From the NCBI RefSeq assembly GCF_017309185.1, contig NZ_JAEKJZ010000001.1, positions 186,001 through 250,000 of the forward strand: a stretch of DNA of 64,000 nucleotides, written 5' to 3'. Each line of letters begins with the position of its first letter. The stretch's first letter is position 1. The DNA comes from Roseibium aggregatum (GTDB lineage: Bacteria > Pseudomonadota > Alphaproteobacteria > Rhizobiales > Stappiaceae). Positions 17,648-26,498 of the stretch are shown here, one piece after another. The notes under the pieces were generated by a model that made no database searches, was not told the origin of the DNA, and saw nothing but the letters and a program-made list of their open reading frames with translations. A program made the translations under genes and the position numbers.

Positions 17648-18594
17648 TGCCGAGGTGACCGCTCTTCTCCGGCGGACGGAGCGTCCAGAATATACCGCTC
17701 GACATCATCGAGCACGCGGTGTGCCGACGCCAGTCCGTGAAAAGCCATCCACGTGGTCCGGTCGACACGGTGTGCCCGCCCCGCTTTTACAGCGGGCAAC
17801 GTTTGCCAGAGGGGGTTGCCGGCGGTTGACGTCGCCAGTTGCTCGTCGTCGGCGGTGTCCATGCCGGCGGCGACGACATAAAGCAGAATGTCACCGTCCA
17901 GGGCCGAAATTTCCTCCCAGTCCGGACGCTTGACCATCGTGCTTTCCAGGGTGGTCTCATAGTCCGTTCTCTGGACGCCTGCCTCGCGCAGAACCTGATA
18001 GGGCGCATAGGCGCCCGGACCGTCGAGATAGACCTGGAAGCCCTGCCGGGCCACTCTGACGGCAGAGACCTTGAGACCGTCCGGTACGCGGTCGCTGATT
18101 GCGCCGGCGCGCCGCTCGAAATCCCCGAGCTTTTCCCGTGCTTGCTTCAAACGTCCCGAAATCCGCGCAAGCAGGAGGTAGTGCTCCTTCCAGCCCATCT
18201 GATCGAGCAGGAGCGTAGGCGCGACTTGCGAAAGTTTTTCATGGATTTGCCCATGAATATAGGTGCTGCCAACGATCAAGTCAGGCTGCAAGGCGATGAT
18301 GCGCTCGAGGCTTGGCTGCATCGGGTGCCCGACATCCCCCATGGAGGCGGCCTCCGCATGATCGCGCAGACCCTGGTCCTGGATTCCCATAACCGGGACT
18401 CCAACGACCGGAGCATCCAGTTCAACGAGTGTCCCGAGCGACAACCAGGGTTCAAGCGTGACGATCCGCTTCGGGCTGGACGGAACACAGACAGGGTCTC
18501 CGTAGATGCCTTCCGCGACAGTCTCTCCTTCGCATGCCGCCAACGCCGGCGGGAAGCAAAGCGTAAAACAGATAAAGAGGCCGGTCAGTCGCAA
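17644..18594 (-). CDS. Iron-siderophore ABC transporter substrate-binding protein
   Basis: A 316-residue periplasmic binding protein of the Peripla_BP_2 (FecB/FhuD) class: SPKRIVTLEPWLSLGTLVELDAPVVGVP near residues 40-68, LERIIALQPDLIVGS near 97-110, and a long linking helix typical of the class. The leader is hydrophobic and ends ALAAC at residues 17-21; LAAC fits a lipobox, so it may be a lipoprotein, although cleavage by signal peptidase I is also possible. It lies 76 bp after the TonB-receptor gene and hands the ferric siderophore to the FecCD-type permeases. Confidence 0.9.
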   Translation of the reverse strand: MRLTGLFICFTLCFPPALAACEGETVAEGIYGDPVCVPSSPKRIVTLEPWLSLGTLVELDAPVVGVPVMGIQDQGLRDHAEAASMGDVGHPMQPSLERIIALQPDLIVGSTYIHGQIHEKLSQVAPTLLLDQMGWKEHYLLLARISGRLKQAREKLGDFERRAGAISDRVPDGLKVSAVRVARQGFQVYLDGPGAYAPYQVLREAGVQRTDYETTLESTMVKRPDWEEISALDGDILLYVVAAGMDTADDEQLATSTAGNPLWQTLPAVKAGRAHRVDRTTWMAFHGLASAHRVLDDVERYILDAPSAGEERSPRQ

Positions 18595-18670
18595 GGCAAT
18601 ACTCTGTCACTTGTAGCAAACGTTCTGCGGGCGTCCCGCGCAACGGGTCGCCCGCGGTGATCTGGCGCGA

Positions 18671-21070
18671 TCAAAACTTGGCTTTCAAATTCAACCCGAA
18701 CAGCCGGCTCGGTCCCACCTGGGCGAAAGACGGGTTTACCCCGCTGCCCTGCAGTTCCAGAGTGGTGTAATAGCGCTCGTCGAAAAGGTTCTCGACGAAG
18801 GCATTGACTTCCCAGTTGTCTCTGCGAATTCCCGTCTGCACATTCACCAGGAAATGGGAATCCATCTCCTCGAGAGGAGCGGCGACGTTGAAACGGGCAT
18901 TGTAGTCGGAGACGAATTTGGCATCGCCACCGACATAGAAACCGTTGTCGAAGGTATAGAGCCCGCCAAAGGCCACCGTCCATTCCGGTGCTTCCGGAAA
19001 GCTTTCCCCGGAAAGGTCGCCGTAGATGCGATGGTCGAATTCTTCAAACTCTGTGTGAAGATATCCCACGGACGCGAAGACGGAGAAGTTCTCGTTGACG
19101 GCGAAGTTCGGCTCGAATTCAAAACCCAGCGAATAGGATGACGCGGCATTGCTGACGATCGTTGCGCCCCCGATACCGGGAGCGATGGATTCGACCTGCT
19201 GGTCCCGATAGCGCGTGTAGAATACGTTGGCGTTGATCCTCAGTCTCTCGGCGAGGAACTTACCCTTGTAGAAGAGCTCGTAGTTGTCGGCGTATTCCGG
19301 ATCGTATTGCACTGCCTCGCCGGTTGCCTGGTCCAGATAGTATCCACCCGTTCTGAACCCTTGCGAGTATGTGACGCCGGTAATGTGATCGTCGCCGAAC
19401 TCCTTGGAAAGGCCGACCTTTGGGACCACGTTCACCTCGCTGATACCGGCGTTGGTGATGGTGGTCGTGGACCCGACGCCAATCGACGTGCTCGTGTTCC
19501 TTTCTTCCGTTGTTTCGCGAATATAGTCGACACGTCCGCCGAGCGTTGCTTTCCAGCTTGGAAGGAACTCGTACTCGGCTTCGCCGAACGCCGCCAGATT
19601 TGCAGTCCTGCGGGCGTAAAGGGATTTCTGTTCCAGATTGAACGCGGTTGCGCGCCAGAACAGGTCCGAGTCCTGGAATTCATAGCTGCCGAAAAGGCCC
19701 GCGACCCAGCTCCAGCGGTCCTGTTCGTAATTGAGACGAAGTTCCTGTGATGCAAGCGTGTCCTTATACGTTCCGTACCAGGCGTTTGCGACACCGGGAG
19801 TGCCGTTGTCTATCGACTCGCGCTCGGTCAGCCCGTAGCTGACACTGGTCTGCGAGGTCAGCTTCAAAGCGGGTGTAATGTCCTGCGTTACTTCAAGACC
19901 GGTATTGTGCATCTGGATTTCCCGGAACTCGGCCAATGTCGGCAGGAGATACAGGTCTCCGTCTCCGGTAAGGGGATTGATCAGCCTCTCGTTTGGGCGG
20001 TCCTTGGAAAAGGCATAGGTGAAAAGCGCTCGGGTATTCGGTAACTCCGACGGCTCGAACAGCAGTTTGGTGCGAATGTTTGCGCTCAGTTCGGTTCGGA
20101 AGTCGTCGTAATTGTCGTAGACGTTGTATCCCGGATAATCGATTTCCGTCGTGAGCTGCTCGTAGGAGCCCGCAATCCTAAGAGCGATCCCGTCCTTCTG
20201 GCTGAGGGGCGCGTTTACCACGAACGCCCCGCCCGCGAGGTTCTTGTTTCCGGCTGTCGCGGAGAGCACATACTCCTGCTCGAACGTCGGATCCTTCGTT
20301 TTCAAGTAGATGGCGCCTGCGGTGGCGGCCCGACCGCTCAAGGTGGACTGCGGACCGCGGTAGACCTCGACCTGTTCGGCATCCCAGAGGTTTCGCGCGC
20401 CGAAACGCGAATTGTAGCGGCTCTGCAAAATGCCATCGACATAGATGGATCCCATGGGCGCGCCTGCGGGGGAAAAGCCCTCGAAGTTCATGCCGCGGAT
20501 GACGATGCCCGTATTGTTGGTGGCCCCCTTTTCGACGTTCGCGAGACGGCGAAGCGAACCGGTCAGATACTGTATCTGACCGTAGTCTATGTCCTTGGCG
20601 TTCACGATACCGATGCTCGCACTGGTATCTTCCAGGGTCGTCGCGTCGCGGGCGCCATAGACGTAGATCGTATCGAGAAGGTCGCCCTGTTGCGGGTCCA
20701 TGGGTCCCTGGGTTGCGAGGGCGACCTGGTCGGTTCCTGCGAAACTTGCTGTGACGTCCGTTCCGGCCAGAAGGGTTGCCAGTGCCTGGTCAGGTGTCAT
20801 GGTGCCAGTGACGCCGCCCGTCGTCTTCCCGTTGGCGAGGCTGGCGTCGAAGATGATCTGCAAACCTGTCTGGGCGGCGAGCTGGTTTAACGCGGCAGTC
20901 AGTGAGCCCGATTTGATCGAAATCGGCTGTGCGGCCGCCTGAGCAAATACGCTTGAAACCGGCACCCCGGTCAGGATGCTGCTGCAGGCAAAGACCGTCC
21001 CCGCGACGAATATCGCCTTCCGCCTCCTGGCCTGTTTTTTCCTTGTGTCGCCCCTTGCGTGTTCAGCCAT
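18671..21070 (-). CDS. TonB-dependent siderophore receptor with N-terminal STN signalling domain
   Basis: The 799-residue outer-membrane receptor has a long charged start, a signal helix (about 18-44, ending VFAQA), then an STN domain (about 48-110: ISIKSGSLTAALNQLAAQTGLQIIFDA) that contacts the FecR protein. TonB box DTIYVYG near 132, plug domain with RGMNFEGFSPAGAPMGSIYVDG and VEVYRGPQSTLSGR, then a beta-barrel ending in ...NLKAKF with the terminal Phe needed for barrel assembly. The STN domain plus fecIR-like genes in the same block make it a transducing receptor. The ligand cannot be named. Confidence 0.93.
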   Translation of the reverse strand: MAEHARGDTRKKQARRRKAIFVAGTVFACSSILTGVPVSSVFAQAAAQPISIKSGSLTAALNQLAAQTGLQIIFDASLANGKTTGGVTGTMTPDQALATLLAGTDVTASFAGTDQVALATQGPMDPQQGDLLDTIYVYGARDATTLEDTSASIGIVNAKDIDYGQIQYLTGSLRRLANVEKGATNNTGIVIRGMNFEGFSPAGAPMGSIYVDGILQSRYNSRFGARNLWDAEQVEVYRGPQSTLSGRAATAGAIYLKTKDPTFEQEYVLSATAGNKNLAGGAFVVNAPLSQKDGIALRIAGSYEQLTTEIDYPGYNVYDNYDDFRTELSANIRTKLLFEPSELPNTRALFTYAFSKDRPNERLINPLTGDGDLYLLPTLAEFREIQMHNTGLEVTQDITPALKLTSQTSVSYGLTERESIDNGTPGVANAWYGTYKDTLASQELRLNYEQDRWSWVAGLFGSYEFQDSDLFWRATAFNLEQKSLYARRTANLAAFGEAEYEFLPSWKATLGGRVDYIRETTEERNTSTSIGVGSTTTITNAGISEVNVVPKVGLSKEFGDDHITGVTYSQGFRTGGYYLDQATGEAVQYDPEYADNYELFYKGKFLAERLRINANVFYTRYRDQQVESIAPGIGGATIVSNAASSYSLGFEFEPNFAVNENFSVFASVGYLHTEFEEFDHRIYGDLSGESFPEAPEWTVAFGGLYTFDNGFYVGGDAKFVSDYNARFNVAAPLEEMDSHFLVNVQTGIRRDNWEVNAFVENLFDERYYTTLELQGSGVNPSFAQVGPSRLFGLNLKAKF

Positions 21071-21418
21071 GAAGACCCCCGTTCACCCTGCTTTTGACAA
21101 GCCGTTTCGTATTAAGTGCAGCGCACGCGTATCGGCCCGCTCACATGTCTGACGACTGGGTTTCGGGTTTTGGGACTCCGATTGAAAAATAATTAACTGT
21201 TTGACTCAGGTTTTAACTGTTTGCCGAGCATGCGGTGCGGGGAGTCCGGTTTGCCGTGGTTGCGAACCGGTGCGCCGTCGCGATCTCGCCACGCCGGCAG
21301 GACATGCCGACCGGTGTCGCGGAGTGGCCGCCGGGAACATGGAGCCTGCGGTCGGAATGCCTGCGGAGCAGTGCGAAGACAGTCTTGCGCGAATGCGGCG
21401 GGCGAAGCCTGTCGCGAC
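21071..21418. other. Receptor promoter region (intergenic)
   Basis: Lies upstream of the TonB-receptor start and downstream of the LysR stop, both on the minus strand. Contains the direct repeat at 21193-21223 in an AT-richer patch (21180-21220). No gene is supported; the GC-rich remainder near 21220-21418 shows no feature I can name. Confidence 0.5.
21193..21223. promoter_or_regulatory. Perfect 11-bp direct repeat, 20-bp period, upstream of the TonB receptor
   Basis: TTAACTGTTTG occurs at 21193-21203 and again at 21213-21223, a 20-bp centre-to-centre distance, about two helix turns. It lies 123-153 bp before the receptor start. This layout fits tandem binding of an activator or repressor on one DNA face. 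Confidence 0.5.
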
Positions 21419-22282
21419 CTATACAGCCGTCTGCAGCCAATCCCGGAAAGCTGCCACCGGCCGGGTGAGCGTGCGGGCGGGGGAGCGGACGAACCAGTAG
21501 CCGGTGTCCAGTTCGACGCGTTTCCAGTCCGGCATGATCAGGTGGCCTGCGTCCAGTTCCTGGGAAACGAAACGCCGGTCGATCACGATGGCGCCCATGC
21601 CCGCGATCGCCGCCTGGATGGCGAGGTCCCGGCTCTGCAGCACCATGCCGGATTTGGTGTCCGGGTGAGCGAGCCCGGCGGCTTCGAGCCAGACCGTCCA
21701 GTCGTTGCGCCTGGACGCGCTGTGCAACAGCCTGAACCCGCTGAGAAGGGATTGATCGGCCGGGTTCTTGTCGCTGAACAGGCTGGGTGCGACGGCAACC
21801 GACAGATGTTCCTTCCATAAGAGCTTGCTTTCGACCCCCGGCCAGTTGCCCGTGCCGAGCCGGATGGCGCAGTCGTAATTCTCCCGGTCGAGATCGACGA
21901 TCCTCGTTGAGGTCGACAGCAGCAGTTCCACATCCGGCTGAACCGCCTGGAACTTCGGCAGGCGCGGGATCAGCCAGCGCGTGGCGAAGGTCGAAACCGT
22001 GCTGATCCTCAGTTCCGTCCGTCCGCGCCGCTTGAAACTGTCGACGGCGTCCTCGATCCGCTCGAACGCGTCGCCCAGGCTCAGCGACAGCCGTTGCCCT
22101 TCCTCCGTCAGGGTCAGTCCCCGGCCGTCCCGGTGCACCAGGGTCGCGCCCAGTTCGCTTTCCAGCTTGCGCATCAGATGGGACAGGGCGGACGGCGAGA
22201 CTCCGAGTTTTTCCGCCGCCAGCGCGGCGCGCCCGTGGCGGGCAAGAAGGGAAAAGGCATGAAGTGCGCGCAGAGACGCCAT
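21419..22282 (-). CDS. LysR family transcriptional regulator (GcvA-like)
   Basis: A 287-residue regulator: winged HTH at residues 1-60 (MASLRALHAFSLLARHGRAALAAEKLGVSPSALSHLMRKLESELGATLVHRDGRGLTLTEEG) and a LysR substrate-binding domain with YDCAIRLGTGNWPGVESKLLWKE, typical of the GcvA/AmpR-like subgroup. The open frame extends to 22510, but the ATG at 22282 starts the conserved HTH and has AGGA upstream. It lies between the iron block and the HAD gene; its target is unknown. Confidence 0.88.
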   Translation of the reverse strand: MASLRALHAFSLLARHGRAALAAEKLGVSPSALSHLMRKLESELGATLVHRDGRGLTLTEEGQRLSLSLGDAFERIEDAVDSFKRRGRTELRISTVSTFATRWLIPRLPKFQAVQPDVELLLSTSTRIVDLDRENYDCAIRLGTGNWPGVESKLLWKEHLSVAVAPSLFSDKNPADQSLLSGFRLLHSASRRNDWTVWLEAAGLAHPDTKSGMVLQSRDLAIQAAIAGMGAIVIDRRFVSQELDAGHLIMPDWKRVELDTGYWFVRSPARTLTRPVAAFRDWLQTAV

Positions 22283-22365
22283 GAGTTTGGTCCTGAAAGG
22301 GAGCTGGTCTTGAAGAAAACTCAATCTATTTGATTTGTTTTCCCGGTTCCAGTCCCCTCGGGCGC

Positions 22366-23109
22366 TCAACCGACAGCGGCGAGAACCGCCTTCAGGAAAC
22401 CGGTCAGGTCCTCGGTGACAAAGTCGATATGGGGATAGGGTTCGTCTTCCAGGTCCCAGTCGTCCCGGAAGACGGAGCGCGATCCCTTGGGGAGAATGAG
22501 CGCGGTGCACATACCCAGCGAATGCGGAACGAGAAGGTTCTTCGGCAGATCCTCGAACATGGCGGCACGGACCGGCGAAATGCCCGTCTGTGCCAGAAAC
22601 TTGTCGTAGGTTTCGCGGTTGGGCTTGGGGATGAGGTCTGCGGAGACGATGTCGAAAATTTCTTCGAAATGCTCCGAGATCCCGAGCGCGGCGGCGGTGC
22701 GCTCCGCGTGCGGGCGGTCGCCGTTGGTGAAGATGAATTTCTTCCCCGGAAGCGCCTCTATCGCCTTGCCGAGTTCCGGGTTCGGCTCAAGCGCGGAATA
22801 GTCGATATCATGCACATAGGCGAGATAGTGGTCCGGATCGATCCTGTGCTCTGTCATCAGGCCGCGCAGGGTTGTTCCATACTGGTGATAGAGCGCCTTT
22901 TGATGGGCCATCGCCGCGTCTCGGTCGATGTCCAGGATCTTCTGGACATAGCTGGCGATCTGCTCGTCGATCTGGGCAAACAGATCCGCCTCGTGCGGAT
23001 AAAGCGTGTTGTCGAGATCGAACACCCAGGCCTCGATGCCGCGGTAGATCCGGATGTCGCGGCGGTGGGCGTGCGGGCCCTCGGTGCCTGGAACGCGTTT
23101 TCCGGTCAC
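22366..23109 (-). CDS. HAD-superfamily hydrolase, pyrimidine 5'-nucleotidase type
   Basis: The 247-residue product has HAD motif I at [11 protein letters not shown] (nucleophile Asp31, acid Asp33), motif II in KFIFTNGDR, motif III Lys in [15 protein letters not shown], and motif [10 protein letters not shown]. The DxDNTLYP and TNGDRxHAER pattern is that of the yeast Sdt1-like pyrimidine 5'-nucleotidases. Its start overlaps the argB stop by 4 bp. In related bacteria it links argB and dapD; here the LysR/iron block follows. Confidence 0.9.
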   Translation of the reverse strand: MTGKRVPGTEGPHAHRRDIRIYRGIEAWVFDLDNTLYPHEADLFAQIDEQIASYVQKILDIDRDAAMAHQKALYHQYGTTLRGLMTEHRIDPDHYLAYVHDIDYSALEPNPELGKAIEALPGKKFIFTNGDRPHAERTAAALGISEHFEEIFDIVSADLIPKPNRETYDKFLAQTGISPVRAAMFEDLPKNLLVPHSLGMCTALILPKGSRSVFRDDWDLEDEPYPHIDFVTEDLTGFLKAVLAAVG

Positions 23110-23993
23110 GGACGGATCAGGGTCCCGGCGCCGCCGTCGGTGAACAGCTCGAGCAGGACCGCGTGCGGCACCTTGCCGTTCAGGATCACCACGCCTTCAA
23201 CGCCGTGGTTCAGGGCTTCGATGCAGGTTTCGACCTTCGGGATCATGCCACCGGAAATCGTGCCGTCGGCGATCAGCTCGCGGGCCTTGGCGACCGTCAG
23301 CTGCTTGATGAGGTTGCCTTCCTTGTCGAGAACGCCGGGGACGTCCGTCAGGAACAGGAGGCGGGCCGCGTTCAGGGAGCCGGCGATCGCGCCGGCGGCC
23401 GTATCGGCATTGATGTTGTAGGTCTCGCCGTCCTCGCCGGGAGCGACGGGCGCGATGACCGGAATGATGTCTTCTTTCAGCACCAGGCGCAGAACGGTGG
23501 GATTGACGTCCGCCGGCTCGCCGACGAAGCCGAGATCGACAACGCTTTCGATATTGCTGTCCGGATCGACCACCGTGCGCTTCAGCTTGCGCGCGCTCAT
23601 GAGATTGCCGTCCTTGCCGCACAGGCCGACCGCGCGGCCGCCCTCCGCGGTGATCATCTGAACGATTTCCTTGTTGATGGACCCGGCAAGCACCATCTCG
23701 ACCACCTCGACGGTGGCCTTGTCGGTCACCCTGAGACCGCCCTTGAACTCGCTGACGATGTTCAGCCGCTCCAGCATCTTGCCGATCTGCGGGCCGCCGC
23801 CATGAACCACCACCGGATGAACGCCGGACTGGCGCAGCAAGGTGATGTCGCGCGCGAACGCCCGGCCGAGTTCCGGATCGCCCATGGCATGTCCGCCGTA
23901 TTTCACGACGACGGTCTTGCTGTCGTAGCGCTGCATGTAGGGCAGGGCATGGGCGATGATGTGAGCGCGGCTGGCGGTGTCGGGCGTGGTCAT
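23106..23993 (-). CDS. argB: acetylglutamate kinase
   Basis: ArgB phosphorylates N-acetylglutamate, the second step of arginine synthesis. From the ATG at 23993 the product is 295 residues, the usual length. Visible motifs are [12 protein letters not shown] (about 28-39), [12 protein letters not shown] (about 58-69, substrate/phosphate binding), and [15 protein letters not shown] near 193-207. The frame is open to 24068, but those residues lie over the gap to engB and are not family-like. Confidence 0.96.
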   Translation of the reverse strand: MTTPDTASRAHIIAHALPYMQRYDSKTVVVKYGGHAMGDPELGRAFARDITLLRQSGVHPVVVHGGGPQIGKMLERLNIVSEFKGGLRVTDKATVEVVEMVLAGSINKEIVQMITAEGGRAVGLCGKDGNLMSARKLKRTVVDPDSNIESVVDLGFVGEPADVNPTVLRLVLKEDIIPVIAPVAPGEDGETYNINADTAAGAIAGSLNAARLLFLTDVPGVLDKEGNLIKQLTVAKARELIADGTISGGMIPKVETCIEALNHGVEGVVILNGKVPHAVLLELFTDGGAGTLIRP

Positions 23994-24077
23994 GGGTGTG
24001 TCGTACTCAGGACGTGTCGGGTCGGATCGCGAAGGATCCTTGCTATAGCCCGTTTGCCGGGGCTTCACAATCGCCGA

Positions 24078-24725
24078 TCACTGATGCGCCAGCAGGCAGA
24101 GCTCCGCACGCAATTCGTCGATGCCCCGGTTCTTCTCCGAGGAGGTGGCGATGACGAGCGGATGGGCGGCGACACGTTTGGACAGCAAGGTCCCTGTTTC
24201 CGCGATCAGTTTTTTGAGCTGGGGCGGCTTGATCTTGTCGGATTTTGTCAGCACCACCTGATAGACCACGGCGGCCTTGTCGAGCAGGGCCATCGTTTCC
24301 AGATCGTTCTTCTTGATGCCGTGCCGGCTGTCGATGAGAAGAATGACCCGGCGCAGGTTGGGACGGCCCCTGAGATAGGAAAAGACCAGCGCGGTCCAGG
24401 CGTCGACCAGGTCTTTCGGCGCCTGCGCGTAGCCGTAGCCCGGCATGTCGACGATGGACAGCGGCGTATCGGGGGCGACGAAGAAATTCAGCATCTGTGT
24501 CCGGCCGGGGGTCGCCGAGGTGCGCGCAAGGCCCTTGCGCCCGGTCAGCGCGTTGATCAGGCTGGACTTGCCCACGTTGGACCGGCCCGCAAAGGCGATT
24601 TCGGTTCCGGCCGCGTCGGGCAGATTGGCCATGTCGGTGACGCTGGTCTGGAAATCCCAGGGGCGGCAGAACATCAGCCGCCCGGCTTCCAGCTCTTCGT
24701 CGGAATAGGTTTGATCGTCGCTCAT
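24078..24725 (-). CDS. engB: ribosome biogenesis GTP-binding protein YihA/YsxC
   Basis: A 215-residue TRAFAC-class GTPase for 50S subunit assembly. Motifs: G1 [14 protein letters not shown] (47-60), G2 Thr in [10 protein letters not shown]3 DMPGYG, G4 TKSD, G5 around ATSSEKNRG. The [13 protein letters not shown] lead before G1 is typical. It normally lies close to yidC and argB; here the argB side is intact (84 bp gap) but the yidC side is separated by a 3.8-kb insertion. Confidence 0.96.
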   Translation of the reverse strand: MSDDQTYSDEELEAGRLMFCRPWDFQTSVTDMANLPDAAGTEIAFAGRSNVGKSSLINALTGRKGLARTSATPGRTQMLNFFVAPDTPLSIVDMPGYGYAQAPKDLVDAWTALVFSYLRGRPNLRRVILLIDSRHGIKKNDLETMALLDKAAVVYQVVLTKSDKIKPPQLKKLIAETGTLLSKRVAAHPLVIATSSEKNRGIDELRAELCLLAHQ

Positions 24726-24851
24726 GGACGCCTTTTAGAGCGTGTCGCGCGAAATTGAAAATGTCTTGCATCGCTTTTTACGTTGAAACCGCTGATTTCG
24801 GACGGCGAAAAGCGATTCCGATAAAACGCGATTGGCTTTCGCAATCGCCCG

Positions 24852-25823
24852 TTACAGGCCGCAAAGAGATGTCTCGAACGCCCTCGAAGGTGCGACGAAG
24901 CCCATGCCGCTTTTGATCAGCGTGCAGGCGAAGAGGGTGCGCACCGACCGCCCGTTGCCGTCCGCGAAGCCATGCGCGCGAATGTAGGCGCCATGAAGAT
25001 AGCAGCCGATGTTGGCCCAATTGTTGTTGTAGTTGGGCATGCGTTGCGGCACGAAGACGAACTGCTGTTGCCCCGGAGTGCGAACGCGATGGTTTTCACC
25101 GGCGAGATGCGGCGGCAACGCTATTGTCGTTCGGAGACGCCGCGACTGACGCGAGGCGTATTCCTGAAGATAGGTTCCACCGGCGACACCGGTGTAGTTT
25201 TGTCCGATAGGGGTCGGGCGGAGGATGTCCATGTTGGCGGGCAGGGAGCCCACGACCCCCTTGTGGATGCGTTCGAGCGTGGCCACGTCGCGAAGGTCCA
25301 GGTCCCTGTTCAGGACGGTATCGATGCACCTTTGAACGCTGATCAGGATCGCCGTGCTGTTTTCGTCCATGGAGTTCGAGGCCTTGCAGATCCACTTCGC
25401 TGCCCTGGTTACGTCCGAGTCGGTGTCGAGCGCATAGTAGGTCTGAGGGTCTTTCTGGTTGCCCGGGTTGTTGAACAGCGAATGGGCTTCGTTGGCGAAC
25501 GCCCGCATCAGCAGTTGGTCCAGGTGCTGGACCGAGTTCCGGATGCGTTGGCCTTCCATGTTCAGATAACCTGCGGTCACGGTTCTGAGATAAGTGAGCG
25601 TGGAGGGAACCATCTGGCTGAAATCGTTCCTGAATGCTCTCTTGGCTTCGCGTCCCCAGATCGTTGCGACGGTCATGTCCGCGCAGTCCTGATTGGTTTG
25701 CTGCATCAGGACCTGGTACTCCGGCAGTGTTTGCGCGAATTCAAGAAATTGCTTGGGAGTATATTTTACCCGGGCGTCCTGAGCTGTTCTTGTTCTTGAG
25801 GTAAAGCGATCAAAAAAACCCAT
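24852..25823 (-). CDS. Fic-domain protein (predicted AMP/nucleotidyl transferase)
   Basis: A 323-residue product (ATG at 25823 with GGAG 8 nt upstream). The Fic active-site motif is complete: HGFADGNGRSVR at residues 284-295, with catalytic His284 and the GNGR anion-binding loop. Ahead of it a flap-like segment TPGQQQFVFVPQRMP lies near 248-262. The N-terminal 230 residues are not recognised; they start MGFFDRF. No (S/T)xxxE(G/N) inhibitory motif is found in this protein or the divergent neighbour, unlike most Fic toxin-antitoxin systems. The protein ends only about 28 residues after the motif, so the last Fic helix may be short or missing. Fic enzymes usually attach AMP to Ser/Thr/Tyr hydroxyls of target proteins; here target unknown. 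Confidence 0.8.
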   Translation of the reverse strand: MGFFDRFTSRTRTAQDARVKYTPKQFLEFAQTLPEYQVLMQQTNQDCADMTVATIWGREAKRAFRNDFSQMVPSTLTYLRTVTAGYLNMEGQRIRNSVQHLDQLLMRAFANEAHSLFNNPGNQKDPQTYYALDTDSDVTRAAKWICKASNSMDENSTAILISVQRCIDTVLNRDLDLRDVATLERIHKGVVGSLPANMDILRPTPIGQNYTGVAGGTYLQEYASRQSRRLRTTIALPPHLAGENHRVRTPGQQQFVFVPQRMPNYNNNWANIGCYLHGAYIRAHGFADGNGRSVRTLFACTLIKSGMGFVAPSRAFETSLCGL

Positions 25824-26498
25824 GACAAGACTCCGTAAAAGGTGATGTCCCGTGTGTATTTCGGCCGGGAAAATGCCGGTGACCAACGGTGAAACCTGTT
25901 CGTATCCTGAACGGCCTTGTTGCCCGCTTCTGTCATGGGGAAGGTAATGGGATCTGCCGGGGCTGACGTGTGACGGACGGCACTGCGCGCGTACCCTGGG
26001 GAGACTCTCGCATCGGATTCGCGACAAGGTTTCAGGCGGTGTCTATCGGCCGCCGTTCTGGCCGGGCGACAGCGACAAACCAGGTTTTTATCCGTCGCCG
26101 CATCCCTGACCCTGGGGCGCAGATACCGGATCTCCGCCTCGCTGCGTCCGTGACGACGCAGGCGAAGGTTTGCAAAAGGACACCCCGGGACTGTGGGGAA
26201 CCGGTTGCGTCCCATCTCGTGTTCTGCCGGGCTTATACCAACCGCAACTAACAGAAACCCATCTGATGGCACGTTCCGGTTTGCCTGCAAGGCGCGTTGC
26301 GCGGGACGGCCTGGTTGGCCGTTCAAGCTGCGCAACGCCGTCCGGCGGGCTGGAACGTGCCAAACTCGGTCAGATGAGTTCCTGTTAGTTGCGGGTGGTA
26401 TTACGCCTTTTCGCGCAGTGACGCTCGGCACATGTTTCGTTCGGTTGCGTCCCTAAATTTCTGTTCAGACGCAGTCAACGAACAGAGTGGACAGGACA
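25824..26498. other. Divergent intergenic region between Fic and HopA1-like genes
   Basis: A 675-bp gap that must hold promoters for both divergent genes. It contains a large palindromic element (26235-26401). The remainder has open frames on both strands that read through the palindrome and show no start signals or family features, so no gene is called. Confidence 0.55.
26235..26401. repeat. 167-bp near-palindromic element with 20-bp inverted ends
   Basis: Left end ATACCAACCGCAACTAACAG (26235-26254) and right end 26382-26401 are inverted repeats with one mismatch. Symmetry continues inward: CATCTGA and GGCACGTTCC pair with GGAACGTGCC and TCAGATG, and GCGTTGCGC pairs with GCGCAACGC near the centre. 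It could fold into one long hairpin, as REP/MITE-type elements of alphaproteobacteria do. No transposase is present. Confidence 0.8.

Noticed and set aside
22872-24758. Plus-strand open frame of 628 codons opposite the HAD gene, argB and engB
   Set aside because: Antisense shadow; no motifs and low-complexity Arg/Gly/Asp-rich translation.
25766-26431. Minus-strand open frame of 221 codons upstream of the Fic gene
   Set aside because: It reads through the palindromic element, so its peptide repeats mirror the inverted repeat; no start signal.
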